Below are positions 1 to 8,659 of a stretch of 64,000 nucleotides of DNA, piece after piece. Within the stretch, counting starts at the first letter, position 1, and each line of letters starts with the position of its first letter. A program made the position numbers and the translations under genes. The stretch covers positions 3,038,001-3,102,000 of the forward strand of contig NZ_CP080417.1 of the NCBI RefSeq assembly GCF_019457535.1, read 5' to 3'. This stretch comes from Shewanella halotolerans. GTDB lineage: Bacteria; Pseudomonadota; Gammaproteobacteria; Enterobacterales; Shewanellaceae. Below the pieces are notes generated by a model. That model had not been told where the DNA came from. It saw nothing but the letters and a program-made list of their open reading frames with translations, and did not search any database.

Positions 1-230
1 ATGCGGGTAAACGAGGTCAGCATGATGACCATGGCGGGCAGAAAACTCAGCGCCGTCATCAGCAGCAATATCTGCATGGTCACCGAATATTGGGTCGAGC
101 CATCGGCGCCTGTGGTGACAGTTACCGCGGGGAGAATCCCATCCTGGGCCAGTGCCAGTTGCGGCGCCATCACGGCCAGGAGTAAAAAGAGTGGGGTCAA
201 GATCCGTTTCATGATTTTTATTGGGTTCAT
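1..230 (-). CDS. fliP: FliP, flagellar export gate protein (N-terminal part only)
   Basis: FliP is a core inner-membrane subunit of the type III flagellar export gate. Only the first 76 or so codons are in the window; the gene runs off base 1. The reading frame opens with a hydrophobic, cleavable signal-like segment ending around ALAQ, followed by the conserved stretch QILLLMTALSFLPAMVIMLT and then the start of SFTR, typical of FliP. The start at 230 overlaps the fliO stop by ATGA, which argues for translational coupling. An in-frame ATG at 212 is the alternative. The order fliN-fliO-fliP is standard. Confidence 0.93.
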   Translation of the reverse strand, partial: MNPIKIMKRILTPLFLLLAVMAPQLALAQDGILPAVTVTTGADGSTQYSVTMQILLLMTALSFLPAMVIMLTSFTR

Positions 231-604
231 GACTGTGATGACTTTGCCTGACGCAGACGGCTGGCAAAGGAGTCCTGTTCTATGGTGATAGGGGTATCGA
301 GTTTATCGATAAGCGAAACCTGCTGCGGCGTGACCCCCAGCAGGTATTGTTGGCCATCGACCTCGACCAACACCATCTTCTCTCTCTGCCCCAGCGGCGT
401 GACCGCCAGAGTCTTAAGCACGCCATGGGAACTGGGCACAAGCTTGAGGCGCTTGACCAGGTAGGCGAGCAGGAAGATCAAGGCGATCACCACCAGTAAG
501 CCACCCAGCATATTGGTCATGGTGGCCAATGCCGACTCTCGCTCACCGGTTACCTGAGTAGTCGTCGCGGCGGCCGCAACGGCCATCAAGGATGAGATCC
601 CCAT
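227..604 (-). CDS. fliO: FliO, flagellar export apparatus assembly protein
   Basis: FliO helps assemble the FliP ring of the export gate. The 125-residue protein has a short N-terminal periplasmic part, one strongly hydrophobic segment (about residues 33-50, MLGGLLVVIALIFLLAYLV) and a cytoplasmic domain with VTPLGQREKMVLVEVDGQQ, the typical FliO signature. It starts 9 bases after fliN ends and overlaps fliP by 4 bases, so it lies inside the fliLMNOP operon. FliO is poorly conserved in general, but position, size and topology make the call safe. Confidence 0.92.
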   Translation of the reverse strand: MGISSLMAVAAAATTTQVTGERESALATMTNMLGGLLVVIALIFLLAYLVKRLKLVPSSHGVLKTLAVTPLGQREKMVLVEVDGQQYLLGVTPQQVSLIDKLDTPITIEQDSFASRLRQAKSSQS

Positions 605-613
605 AGGCCTTCC

Positions 614-997
614 TTATTTGAGTTTCTTAATACGCTCGGTTTGGCTGATAACGTCGGTGAGACGAATACCAAACTTGTCGTTGACCACCACCACTTCACC
701 GTGGGCGATCAGGGTACCGTTTACCATCACATCCAGCGGCTCACCGGCCACCCGGTCAAGCTCCACCACAGATCCCTGGTTGAGCTGCAGCAGGTTACGA
801 ATATTGATGAAGCTGCGGCCCACCTCCATGGAGATGGTCACAGGAATATCCATGATGGTATCGAGTTTGGCCGCTTCCTCTTCGGTCAGCGGCTTTGAGC
901 TATCGGCCAGCTCGTCGAGTTCGACCGCCTGAGCCTCCTCCAGCGCCTGTTCGGCCATGGCTGCGGCCCAATCGTCACCTGTATCTTCTGTGCTCAT
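614..997 (-). CDS. fliN: FliN, flagellar motor switch C-ring protein
   Basis: FliN forms the base of the cytoplasmic C-ring together with FliM and takes part in rotation switching and export. The 127-residue product has an acidic N-terminal tail (EDTGDDWAAAMAEQALEEAQ) and a C-terminal SpoA/FliN domain (about residues 48-124), including PVTISMEVGRSFINIRNLL and LDVMVNGTLIAHGEVVVVN. It follows fliM by 25 bases. Length and sequence are typical of polar-flagellate gammaproteobacteria. Confidence 0.97.
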   Translation of the reverse strand: MSTEDTGDDWAAAMAEQALEEAQAVELDELADSSKPLTEEEAAKLDTIMDIPVTISMEVGRSFINIRNLLQLNQGSVVELDRVAGEPLDVMVNGTLIAHGEVVVVNDKFGIRLTDVISQTERIKKLK

Positions 998-1022
998 TGA
1001 TTTCTACCTTAAACGCATTCCA

Positions 1023-2048
1023 TTAAATATTGTTGAGATCCCGAGACTTACTCTTCTTAGTCACAAGTTGTAGCTCAGTCTTTACCGTCTCGGGCCTTGG
1101 GATCTTCTCCCGGATATTCAGGGCCAAATTCTCACGCGAACGCCCCAGCTTACAGCGATATGTGGGCAGGTCCTCGACCCGCAGCACGATATATTCGGGC
1201 ATCTCCACCGGAATAATGTCGCCGGCCTTAAAGCCCATCACATCCTTCAGCGAGATCTCCTTCTCGACTATGGTGGCATCCAGGCCCACCTCGACGTCCA
1301 TGATCTCATCCTTCAGGGCCTGAGACCAACGCATGTCGGTATCTTGGGTATCGCTCTGTACCCCGGCATCAAGCAGTTCACGAATCGGCTCGATCATCGA
1401 ATATGGCATGGTGATATGGAAATCACCGCCGCCACCGTCCACCTCGATGTGGAAAGAGCTCACCACCACCACCTCGGTCGGGCTGACGATATTGGCCATC
1501 GCCGGGTTCACCTCGGAGTCGAGATAATCGAACTCGACATCCATCACAGGCGCCCAGGCTTCCTTATAATCTTCGAAGATGATCTTCAAAAGCAGCTGCA
1601 CGATACGCCGCTCGGTGGGAGTAAATTCCCGCCCTTCGATCTTGGCGTGAAAACGACCGTCGCCGCCGAAGAAGTTATCCACCAGGATAAACACCAGGCG
1701 GGCCTCCATGGTGATCAGCGCAGTCCCCTTCAAGGGACTGAAACGCACCATATTCAGGCTGGTCGGTACAAACAGGGTGTGGACATATTCGCCAAATTTG
1801 AGCATCTGCACGCCGTTGATCGACACCTCGGCCGCGCGGCGCATCATGTTAAACATGCTGATCCTCAGATGGCGGGCAAAACGCTCGTTGACGATCTCCA
1901 GGGTCGGCATACGACCACGGACTATACGATCTTGTGATGAAAAGTCATAGGCGCGCGCATCGAGCGCGTCACTCACCTCTTCCTCTTCGACGTCGTCGAC
2001 ACCATGAAGTAGCGCATCAATTTCGTCTTGGCTTAATAGATCACTCAC
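1023..2048 (-). CDS. fliM: FliM, flagellar motor switch protein
   Basis: FliM is the C-ring component that receives phospho-CheY and passes the signal to FliG. The 341-residue protein begins with the CheY-binding peptide LSQDEIDALLHG (about residues 5-16). The CheC-like middle domain contains the GGDG turn (NFFGGDGRFHAKIEGREFTPTE is the region, about residues 123-145). A SpoA domain ends the protein. It lies between fliL and fliN in the expected order and has normal family length. Confidence 0.98.
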   Translation of the reverse strand: MSDLLSQDEIDALLHGVDDVEEEEVSDALDARAYDFSSQDRIVRGRMPTLEIVNERFARHLRISMFNMMRRAAEVSINGVQMLKFGEYVHTLFVPTSLNMVRFSPLKGTALITMEARLVFILVDNFFGGDGRFHAKIEGREFTPTERRIVQLLLKIIFEDYKEAWAPVMDVEFDYLDSEVNPAMANIVSPTEVVVVSSFHIEVDGGGGDFHITMPYSMIEPIRELLDAGVQSDTQDTDMRWSQALKDEIMDVEVGLDATIVEKEISLKDVMGFKAGDIIPVEMPEYIVLRVEDLPTYRCKLGRSRENLALNIREKIPRPETVKTELQLVTKKSKSRDLNNI

Positions 2049-2090
2049 AATATCGTCCTATCATACTTGTTAGCTTATAAGTCACCGGCA

Positions 2091-2612
2091 TTACTGCATC
2101 ACGAAGCCGGTAAACAGCACCTTTTCAACCACTTTACGTCCGGTCACAGGTTGCAGGGTATTTTGCACATTCAGCAGGGCCAACTGGCGCAGCTCATCCT
2201 TACCGGCAAGGGAGCTGAGCTTCTGCACATCGGCGCTACTAAAGGTGGTCAGCAGCGCATCCTCGATAAGCGGAATATGCTTCTTGATCAAGACGTCATC
2301 GTCAGAGCCACGCACCATGAGCTGCACCTTGATCTCCACCAGACGGGAGCGATTCTGCCCAGGCAGGTTAAACAGGAAGGGTCTCGGCATCCCCACATAG
2401 AAGGCTTCACGGCTGTTTGCCGGCTCGCTCTGCTCGGTTTGCTCCCCTTCGGCCATGGTCTCATCACTCGGCTCATCGCCCGACAGCAACAACCAGGCAC
2501 CCACGCCCAGCAAGACCACCAAGAGTGCACCAATGGCCGCAAAGATAATGAGCTTCTTCTTGCTCTTAGGCTCTACATTCTCTTCAAGTTCTAACGATTC
2601 TTCTTCCGCCAT
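2091..2612 (-). CDS. fliL: FliL, flagellar basal-body-associated stator protein
   Basis: FliL is a single-pass inner-membrane protein that surrounds or supports the stator around the basal body. The 173-residue product has a short acidic and lysine-rich cytoplasmic N terminus, a transmembrane helix at about residues 22-44 (LIIFAAIGALLVVLLGVGAWL) and a periplasmic domain with AFYVGMPRPFLFNLPG and ALLTTFSSADVQKLSSLAGKD-like FliL features. It is 98 bases downstream of fliK and 42 bases upstream of fliM. I see no clear promoter of its own in the fliK-fliL gap. Confidence 0.95.
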   Translation of the reverse strand: MAEEESLELEENVEPKSKKKLIIFAAIGALLVVLLGVGAWLLLSGDEPSDETMAEGEQTEQSEPANSREAFYVGMPRPFLFNLPGQNRSRLVEIKVQLMVRGSDDDVLIKKHIPLIEDALLTTFSSADVQKLSSLAGKDELRQLALLNVQNTLQPVTGRKVVEKVLFTGFVMQ

Positions 2613-2710
2613 CTCTTATCCCTATCACACTCGGCTCACACTCAGCATCGTCATGATTTTTAGCGCATATCAAACGATTGGGCAATCATACCAACCTATA
2701 GGTTACCTGC

Positions 2711-4417
2711 TTACGCGTAATAATCTATACCCGAACGATAACTTGTTGCGTTATTCGACACTAACAGGCTCTCTTCTGCCGAAATTTCATCCATCTCAGA
2801 CAGACCATGGCCCACTCCCTCGCCTTGCTCGCCGTTACCGCCCTGCTCTTTACCGCCTTGGGAGACGTTGCTGTCGGTCAGCTGCATCCCCTGCTCGGCC
2901 AGTAGCTCCCGCAGACGTGGAATGGCTTGCTCGACCAGATCCCGCGTCTGAGTCTGGGTCACATGAAATTGCACCTGGGTCTGGTCACCCTGCACCTGAA
3001 CCCGAACCATCATGTGGCCAAGCTCGGGTGGATCCAATCGAATCTCCGCCTGCTGTACGCCTTGGCTCACCATGGCCACCAGCTGCTGACGCATCACGGG
3101 CGAGAACTTATGGATCATCTCCTGCATCTGCGTCACAGGTTCGCCCTGTGGCTTGATAGAGACTTGATATTGCGGCAGGGCCTCATTTCTTGCACCTTGC
3201 AAGCCCTGCAGCGATAAGCCGTTAAGCTTGCTATCTGCCGCAGCATCTGGCATTTCGCCAGCCTTTGGCGACATGGTCACCGCTAGGCTAGCCCCCTTCA
3301 GCAGCTCCTGCGCAGCTTTGCCGTCGCGGCCCTCCGCGGCCGAGGTCATCTTCAACTCGCCATTTTGTGCCTGCTCGGCGGCAAGCTTGCCGTCTGCTAG
3401 CTTAGGCTCACTAAACTTTGCTTCACCAACCTTGGCTTCACCCAATATGACTTTCGCGCCCTTCTCATTAACGGCACCATTCTCGCCGCTCGCGTTATTG
3501 GCCGAGGTTAGGCCTGCTTGACTAATCTCAATCTGATTTAGCCCAAGCTGATTTAGTCCCGCCTGACTGGTCCCGCCTGCGCCTTGTGAAGGCTCAGTTT
3601 GAGTTGCAGCAAGGTTAATCTGCGACTGACTCGCCATGGCCGAGAGATATTGCTTGGCGTCATTAATAAGTGCCGCCAGCTTGGCAGCATCACTCTCTAG
3701 CGCCTTGGCTTGACCAGGCTCACCATTTCCAGACTTATTCTTACCCGCTATGCCATGTATAAGCCCTTCTAGCATCTGCGGCGGTAAGGCCGTCAGCTCA
3801 TCCTTGGACAAACCGGTTTGCGCCATCACCTCACTTAAAGCATCTTCGGGAAGCTGAGCCAATATCGCCTCGCTCCCTAAGCCATTTGGATTGATGACGG
3901 GTAAGATATGATCATCTCCGGCCCCGGGTTTAAGCAGCTCTCCTATGTCCTCTAGGGCCGCTTTTTCACTATCGACCTTATCTTTAGCCCCTTTTACAAA
4001 GGTAAGAAACAACTCGCTGTCGGCAGATGATTCACCATCAGCGTCACCCGGCGGCAAAATGACGCCGTCGGCGGCAATTTCCGCCTCATCCCCCAGCTTG
4101 TTCGCCAGATGGATCTGCGCCAGCACGTTGGAGACATCGTCACTCTCTTTATCCTGCGCGGGCGCCTTCTCCTGCTTAGCATCGGTCTTAGCAGTGTTAT
4201 CGCCTTGAGCCGTGTTTTCGACCTGGGACTGCGAGCGCGGTTTCGCCTCTGAGTTCACCTCACCCTGACCGCTCGCCTTAGCCAAAGCCTCTGAAAACAC
4301 TTTGTTTTCTGACTTTGACTCTGCGGTCGACTTCGCATCTGATGCACTGGGCAACACCCCGCCTTTCTCTTTGCCGGGCTCGACATTGGATAGGAGTATT
4401 TGGGTCATCTGTGGCAT
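2711..4417 (-). CDS. fliK: FliK, flagellar hook-length control protein
   Basis: FliK measures hook length and triggers the export switch. The start was placed at 4417 because GGAGGAAGC sits directly before that ATG; this gives 568 residues, while upstream in-frame starts lack a good ribosome binding site. The long N-terminal region is of low complexity and rich in Ala, Glu, Lys and Gln, with loose internal repeats (SQAGLNQLGLNQIEISQAG). The conserved C-terminal domain (roughly the last 150 residues) contains RLDPPELGHMMVRVQVQGDQ, the FliK core. A sigma54 motif lies about 100 bases upstream. Divergent N termini are normal in FliK. Confidence 0.93.
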   Translation of the reverse strand: MPQMTQILLSNVEPGKEKGGVLPSASDAKSTAESKSENKVFSEALAKASGQGEVNSEAKPRSQSQVENTAQGDNTAKTDAKQEKAPAQDKESDDVSNVLAQIHLANKLGDEAEIAADGVILPPGDADGESSADSELFLTFVKGAKDKVDSEKAALEDIGELLKPGAGDDHILPVINPNGLGSEAILAQLPEDALSEVMAQTGLSKDELTALPPQMLEGLIHGIAGKNKSGNGEPGQAKALESDAAKLAALINDAKQYLSAMASQSQINLAATQTEPSQGAGGTSQAGLNQLGLNQIEISQAGLTSANNASGENGAVNEKGAKVILGEAKVGEAKFSEPKLADGKLAAEQAQNGELKMTSAAEGRDGKAAQELLKGASLAVTMSPKAGEMPDAAADSKLNGLSLQGLQGARNEALPQYQVSIKPQGEPVTQMQEMIHKFSPVMRQQLVAMVSQGVQQAEIRLDPPELGHMMVRVQVQGDQTQVQFHVTQTQTRDLVEQAIPRLRELLAEQGMQLTDSNVSQGGKEQGGNGEQGEGVGHGLSEMDEISAEESLLVSNNATSYRSGIDYYA

Positions 4418-4519
4418 GCTTCCTCCAACACTCATCTTGGGCACGACAAAGTCACGTGCCACCCGAGCGTCAATTATTCGCTAAGCTTTGGACTCATTGG
4501 CCCTTACTAATCAATATCA

Positions 4520-4535
4520 AGCAATAAAAATGCCA
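4520..4535 (-). promoter_or_regulatory. sigma54 promoter for fliK
   Basis: Read on the minus strand the sequence is TGGCATTTTTATTGCT, matching TGGCAC-N5-TTGCW at all the key positions, with the GG and GC doublets at the correct 10-base spacing. It lies about 100 bases upstream of the fliK ATG, which suits a FlrA- or FlrC-dependent flagellar gene. It sits only 8 bases from the end of the repeat element. Confidence 0.75.
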
Positions 4536-4543
4536 AGTTAATC

Positions 4544-4704
4544 ATACCAATCCTAGTAAATAACTGATCATGCTAGCTTGTTAAAATGCCCGATAACGAC
4601 GTTATTATTTTTGATTGTAGAATAACTAGTTATCGAAAAATCATGCATTATTTCGAACGTTTTTCCTACGCTACTTCTGATCACTTACTTACCGTAATTG
4701 GTAT
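4544..4704 (+). repeat. MITE-like dispersed repeat, copy 1
   Basis: A roughly 161-bp noncoding element bounded by ATACCAATC at the left and AATTGGTAT at the right, so it has short terminal inverted repeats. A second copy occurs inverted at 60602-60763, about 85% identical by eye, sharing long exact blocks such as TTTTTGATTGTAGAATAACTA and CGAACGTTTTTCCT. It has no coding capacity. It looks like a nonautonomous transposable or REP-like repeat; the family is unknown to me. Confidence 0.8.
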
Positions 4705-4796
4705 TACAATTTGACTTGAAAAAAGTGGCGAGACGGAAGAATGGTTTTGAGGAAATTAAAGAGATGCCAGCCTCTACTCATGTACCTATTAGGGGA

Positions 4797-5243
4797 TTAA
4801 CGGGTGGACTGACGGAAAAACTGCTGAGAGGCAAACTCGTCGATCATCTTCTGTTCCTGTTTGGCCTCAAACTTTTGTTTTGCTTCGGCCTTGTGTGCGA
4901 GTAACAGCTCGACCGCCTTACGCTTTTGTTGCTTACCCTGCCAATACTGCTGAGCCTTCTGACGCTGCTTATCCGTCTCCGACACGGCAAAGACCTGCTT
5001 CTCGATCGCTTCGTCGATCTGACGGATAAACTGATGAAACTGATGGTAGCTGCTGGCGGCAATCACTTGCCCCTGTTGCGCCTCCATCTGTTTCATGTAA
5101 TCGAGACGATACTGCTGCAGGGCATCGAGCTGCTGGCGGCACTTGTTGAGCGTCAGCTGCACGCCTCTTAGCTGAGTCGCCGCGGCCTCCTCGGCGTCGA
5201 GGGCTAACTTGAGTACTGTCTCTAAGGGATCATGCTTTGCCAT
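4797..5243 (-). CDS. fliJ: FliJ, flagellar export chaperone-escort protein
   Basis: FliJ is a small coiled-coil protein that sits in the FliI ATPase ring like the gamma subunit of F1 and escorts chaperones. The 148-residue product is almost entirely predicted coiled coil, rich in Gln, Glu, Lys and Ala (DAEEAAATQLRGVQLTLNKC, QQKRKAVELLLAHKAEAKQK), as expected. It begins 29 bases after fliI ends and is the last gene of the fliEFGHIJ unit. The length is typical. Confidence 0.95.
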   Translation of the reverse strand: MAKHDPLETVLKLALDAEEAAATQLRGVQLTLNKCRQQLDALQQYRLDYMKQMEAQQGQVIAASSYHQFHQFIRQIDEAIEKQVFAVSETDKQRQKAQQYWQGKQQKRKAVELLLAHKAEAKQKFEAKQEQKMIDEFASQQFFRQSTR

Positions 5244-5272
5244 GGCCGTTACGCTCTCCGATAAAATTCAGG

Positions 5273-6613
5273 CTAGACCTGACACTGGGCGCTCAATTGC
5301 CCCAGCATCAAGGCGCTGGAATCGAAGCTGATGGCTTCCTTCATGGTCTGGCGCAAGAAGGCATTCATGGCTGGCTGCAGCCTTATGGCGTTATCGATAC
5401 GAGGGTCACTCCCCTGAGTATAGGCACCGATAGAGATAAGGTCGCGGTTCTGTTGGTAAAGAGAATACATCTGCTTCACCCGGCGTGTCGCCTCCAGATG
5501 AGCATCACTGATCACCATAGGTGCCACACGACTGATAGAGGCCTCGACATCGATGGCCGGGTAATGACCCGAATCGGCTAATGCCCGCGATAAGACGATA
5601 TGACCATCGAGGATCGCCCGCGCCGCATCCGCGATCGGATCCTGCAGGTCATCCCCCTCGGTCAGCACGGTATAGAAGGCGGTAATTGAGCCCTGGCCAG
5701 CGCCGCCGTTGCCAGCGCGCTCCACCAGTTTAGGCAGCTTGGCAAACACAGAGGGCGGATAGCCCTTGGTGGCCGGCGGCTCACCGACGGCCAGGGCGAT
5801 CTCACGCTGGGCCTGGGCGTAACGGGTCAGGCTATCCATCAGCAGCAATACGTTATAACCCAGATCGCGAAAATACTCGGCGATACGGGTCGAGGTCTCA
5901 CAGGCTCGAAGACGCATCAGCGGCGAGGTATCGGCGGGCGCCGCCACCACCACGCTGCGGGCACGTCCCTCGGCGCCCAGGATCTCCTCGATAAACTCTT
6001 TCACTTCGCGGCCACGCTCACCGACCAGACCAACCACGATCACATCGGCCGTGGTGCCCCGGGTCATCATGCCCAGCAGCACACTCTTACCCACACCCGA
6101 ACCGGCAAACAGGCCCATACGTTGTCCCTTACCTACAGTCAACATGGCGTTGATGGCGCGCACCCCCACATCCAAAGGTTCACTGATGGCGCGGCGCGCC
6201 AAGGGATTTAACATGGTGGCATGGCGAGTGGCTTTCTGATCGGTATGCAGCTGCCCCAAGCCGTCAATCGGCGCACCATTGCCATCGAGCACGCGGCCAA
6301 GCAGGCCCATGCCGACATTCAGCCCTGTCTGCTCACCCAGCGGCGTCACCTTGGCACCTGGCATTACGCCGCTTAGCTCCTCGATGGGCATCAAATAGAG
6401 TAGCTTGTCATCGAAGCCTATCACCTCGGCGATCAGATCTCCTGCCATGGTGGCTATGCTACACAGACTGCCCACGGGCGCCTTGCAGCCGGTAGCCTCC
6501 AGCGTGAGGCCCACCACGCGCACCAGCTGGCCCGAGGCCTCCGGCATAAAAGGGGCGACCGCCTGGGTATGCTGCCTTAACTTATCAAGAAGCCGGTTTT
6601 GACGTGTCTTCAT
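5273..6613 (-). CDS. fliI: FliI, flagellar export ATPase
   Basis: FliI is the ATPase of the flagellar type III secretion apparatus. I take the ATG at 6613 (446 residues, MKTRQNRLLDKL) rather than the longer frame to 6679, because the extra 22 residues are arginine- and histidine-rich and lie wholly inside fliH. Walker A is GLFAGSGVGKSVL (about residues 167-178) and Walker B is VLLLMDSLTRYAQAQREIAL, with the family signature PPATKGYPPSVF. The gene overlaps the 3' end of fliH by 29 bases, consistent with coupled expression. Confidence 0.98.
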   Translation of the reverse strand: MKTRQNRLLDKLRQHTQAVAPFMPEASGQLVRVVGLTLEATGCKAPVGSLCSIATMAGDLIAEVIGFDDKLLYLMPIEELSGVMPGAKVTPLGEQTGLNVGMGLLGRVLDGNGAPIDGLGQLHTDQKATRHATMLNPLARRAISEPLDVGVRAINAMLTVGKGQRMGLFAGSGVGKSVLLGMMTRGTTADVIVVGLVGERGREVKEFIEEILGAEGRARSVVVAAPADTSPLMRLRACETSTRIAEYFRDLGYNVLLLMDSLTRYAQAQREIALAVGEPPATKGYPPSVFAKLPKLVERAGNGGAGQGSITAFYTVLTEGDDLQDPIADAARAILDGHIVLSRALADSGHYPAIDVEASISRVAPMVISDAHLEATRRVKQMYSLYQQNRDLISIGAYTQGSDPRIDNAIRLQPAMNAFLRQTMKEAISFDSSALMLGQLSAQCQV

Positions 6614-7616
6614 CTGGGCTCGTCTCTTGCGGTGCTTCCGGTGCAATCTGGTCGCTCGGCGCGACTTGCGATGCGTCAACTGCTTGCGTTTGTTGCGGAT
6701 CGCTTGCCTGGCTATCTGTTTCGAGGCCCGCTTGCGCAGCGTCGCCGTCTAGGTCTTGGTTTTGGTCTTGGTTTTGGTCTTGATGCTCGGGAAGCTTCTC
6801 CATGGCAGCTATCTGTTGTAGCCTTTGCTGCTCGAGGCGCTGCTCACTGGCGATAAGCTTATCGAACACCGCCTTGATGCGATGCTCCAGCCCCATATCC
6901 ACCCGGCTACGGCTGTTGCTTACGATACACTCGCCGCGGCTCAAGGTTGGGTCTGCCTCTAACTCCCAATGATTTTTTGTTAGCTGCGCGCTTTCATAGA
7001 GTCGCTCGACGATAGCGAGATCCTCTGGATGTAGACGCAGATGCGCCCCCTGCTCCTTGAGCGGTAGGGCGTCGACCCCTTGACGCAGGGCGGCGAGAAT
7101 ATGTTCGGGATGTGTCTTAAGCTCATGGCCGATCACCGCCTTGGCCAGGGTCATGCTGAGTTGAACCAGGGCTTGTTCTATTTCGGTGTCGAGCAGGGAA
7201 AGCGGCATTGATAGCTGCTGCATCAGGGCTTCAAATTTCGCAATCGTCTGTTTGGCCTCGGCGAGGCCGGCCTCCATACCCTGAGCCTGGCCTTGACGGT
7301 AGCCCTCTTCGTGGCCCTGCTCCAGGCCTTTCAGTCTGCCCTCTTCCAAGCCTTTGGCCATGCCGGCTTCCTGGCCCTGAGCGAAGCCTTCGGCCTCGGC
7401 CTCAGCGCGGATCGACTCGATCTCTTCCAGGGTGGGAGGCATAACGGGCTCATCGATCGGCTTTGCTGCCTTTTGCGGCGCGATGCGGCCGAACATGTTC
7501 TCCTTGGGCTCATTCACCACAGGAGTTACATCGGGCAGCTGCCAATGGCTAAAATCGGCTTGTGTGGTGTGTACGCCTTGGCCCTCTTGGGGCTTCTTGT
7601 CGCCAGACATGGTCAT
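6585..7616 (-). CDS. fliH: FliH, negative regulator of FliI ATPase
   Basis: FliH binds FliI and tethers it to the export gate and C-ring. The 343-residue protein has a long run of GxxxG repeats at about residues 76-118 (AQGQEAGMAKGLEEGRLKG and on), a known FliH feature, then a C-terminal FliH/NolV-like domain. It is longer than the enterobacterial form because of a Gln/Asp/Asn/Pro-rich C-terminal tail of about 75 residues. Part of the tail is encoded by a 12-bp tandem repeat (6752-6784). The start overlaps the fliG stop by one base (TAATG). Confidence 0.95.
   Translation of the reverse strand: MTMSGDKKPQEGQGVHTTQADFSHWQLPDVTPVVNEPKENMFGRIAPQKAAKPIDEPVMPPTLEEIESIRAEAEAEGFAQGQEAGMAKGLEEGRLKGLEQGHEEGYRQGQAQGMEAGLAEAKQTIAKFEALMQQLSMPLSLLDTEIEQALVQLSMTLAKAVIGHELKTHPEHILAALRQGVDALPLKEQGAHLRLHPEDLAIVERLYESAQLTKNHWELEADPTLSRGECIVSNSRSRVDMGLEHRIKAVFDKLIASEQRLEQQRLQQIAAMEKLPEHQDQNQDQNQDLDGDAAQAGLETDSQASDPQQTQAVDASQVAPSDQIAPEAPQETSPDEDTSKPAS
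6752..6784. repeat. 12-bp in-frame tandem repeat in fliH
   Basis: The plus strand shows GGTCTTGGTTTT twice and then GGTCTTGAT, about 2.75 units. On the coding strand this gives a QDQNQDQNQD-type stretch near the FliH C terminus. Because the unit is a multiple of three, copy-number changes would keep the frame. Confidence 0.85.
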
Positions 7617-8659
7617 TAGAGGAACTCTTCTCCGCCGCTACCACCTAGAATGATCTCACCGGCATCGCTTAAGCGACGAGCAATAGAGAGGATCTCCTTC
7701 TGAGCCACTTCCACTTCGCTGATCCGTATTGGGCCCATGGCTTCGAGATCGTCTTTAAGCAGCTCGGCGGCACGCTTGGACATGTTGCCGAGGATCTTCT
7801 CTTTGAGTTGATCGTCCGCGCCCTTGAGGGCTTTCATCAACACATCCTGCTGTACTTCACGCAGCAAGGTCTGAATCCCCATGTCGTCGACATCTGCCAG
7901 GTTTTCGAAGACAAACATCAGATCTTGGATCTGCTGCGCCATCTCTTCGTCGGTCTCGCGCAGCGTCTCCATTAGCTGGCTTTCGACGCCAGTATCCAGG
8001 TAGTTCATGATGTTGGCCGCCGCCTTCAGGCCGCCCATCTTCGCCGCCTGCGCGCCGCCCTGACCGGCAAACTGTTTCTCCATGATGTCGTTTAGCTCTT
8101 GCAGCGCCGCCGGTTGCACCTCTTCGAGGTTGGCGATACGCATCATCAAATCTAGACGGGTATTTTCCGGTGCCTGGGCAAAAATTTCGGCGGCCTGATC
8201 CGGCTCGAGATAGGAGAGCACAATCGTCTGGATCTGCGGGTGTTCGTTCTGAATGATGGTGGCCACCTGACGGGCGTCCATCCACTTGAGTGATTCTAGG
8301 CCCTTGGCACCGCCCCCCATGATGATCTGCTCGATAAGGTTACCCGCCTTATCTTCACCCAGGGCGGCGGTAAGGGCATTACGCACAAACTCTTCGCTGT
8401 TAAAGCCGATGGAGGAGTATTTCTGTACCTCCTCCAGAAACAGCTTGTGTACGCCGATCACCTTGTTTTGGCCGAAGTCTTTCATGGCCGCCATGGCCAT
8501 ACCCACCTTCTGCACCTGCTTAGGCTCGAGGTGTTTTAGGATTGAGGCGGCGTCGGCTTCGCTAAGGCTGAGCAGCAGGATGGCTGTCTTCTCGATACCG
8601 GTCAGATCTTTGGTATTGAACTCACCGTTAGCTGTGTCGATCTCTTTGTCTTTACTCAT
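7616..8659 (-). CDS. fliG: FliG, flagellar motor switch protein
   Basis: FliG is the rotor protein that contacts the stator and couples to FliF and FliM. The start at 8659 (MSKDKEIDTANGEF, 347 residues) overlaps the fliF stop by 8 bases; the longer frame to 8722 adds residues out of the fliF coding region and is not needed. N-terminal, middle (EHPQIQTIVLSYLEPDQAAEIF, armadillo-like) and C-terminal domains are all present. The C-terminal charged helix includes DDLEAMGPIRISEVE, needed for torque. Confidence 0.98.
   Translation of the reverse strand: MSKDKEIDTANGEFNTKDLTGIEKTAILLLSLSEADAASILKHLEPKQVQKVGMAMAAMKDFGQNKVIGVHKLFLEEVQKYSSIGFNSEEFVRNALTAALGEDKAGNLIEQIIMGGGAKGLESLKWMDARQVATIIQNEHPQIQTIVLSYLEPDQAAEIFAQAPENTRLDLMMRIANLEEVQPAALQELNDIMEKQFAGQGGAQAAKMGGLKAAANIMNYLDTGVESQLMETLRETDEEMAQQIQDLMFVFENLADVDDMGIQTLLREVQQDVLMKALKGADDQLKEKILGNMSKRAAELLKDDLEAMGPIRISEVEVAQKEILSIARRLSDAGEIILGGSGGEEFL

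Larger units (their letters stand above)
4418..4796. other. fliJ-fliK intergenic region with repeat element and sigma54 promoter
   Basis: This 379-base gap holds no credible gene. Starting from the fliK side it contains the fliK leader, a sigma54 -24/-12 motif (4520-4535) and a roughly 160-bp MITE-like repeat (4544-4704) that recurs at 60602-60763. The rest, 4705-4796, follows the repeat up to the fliJ stop and shows no obvious rho-independent terminator. Confidence 0.7.

Noticed and set aside
1344..1937. A 197-codon plus-strand frame inside fliM
   Set aside because: It lies antisense to a highly conserved fliM, is rich in His and Arg without a recognisable domain, and has no ribosome site. 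It is a shadow of high-GC third positions.
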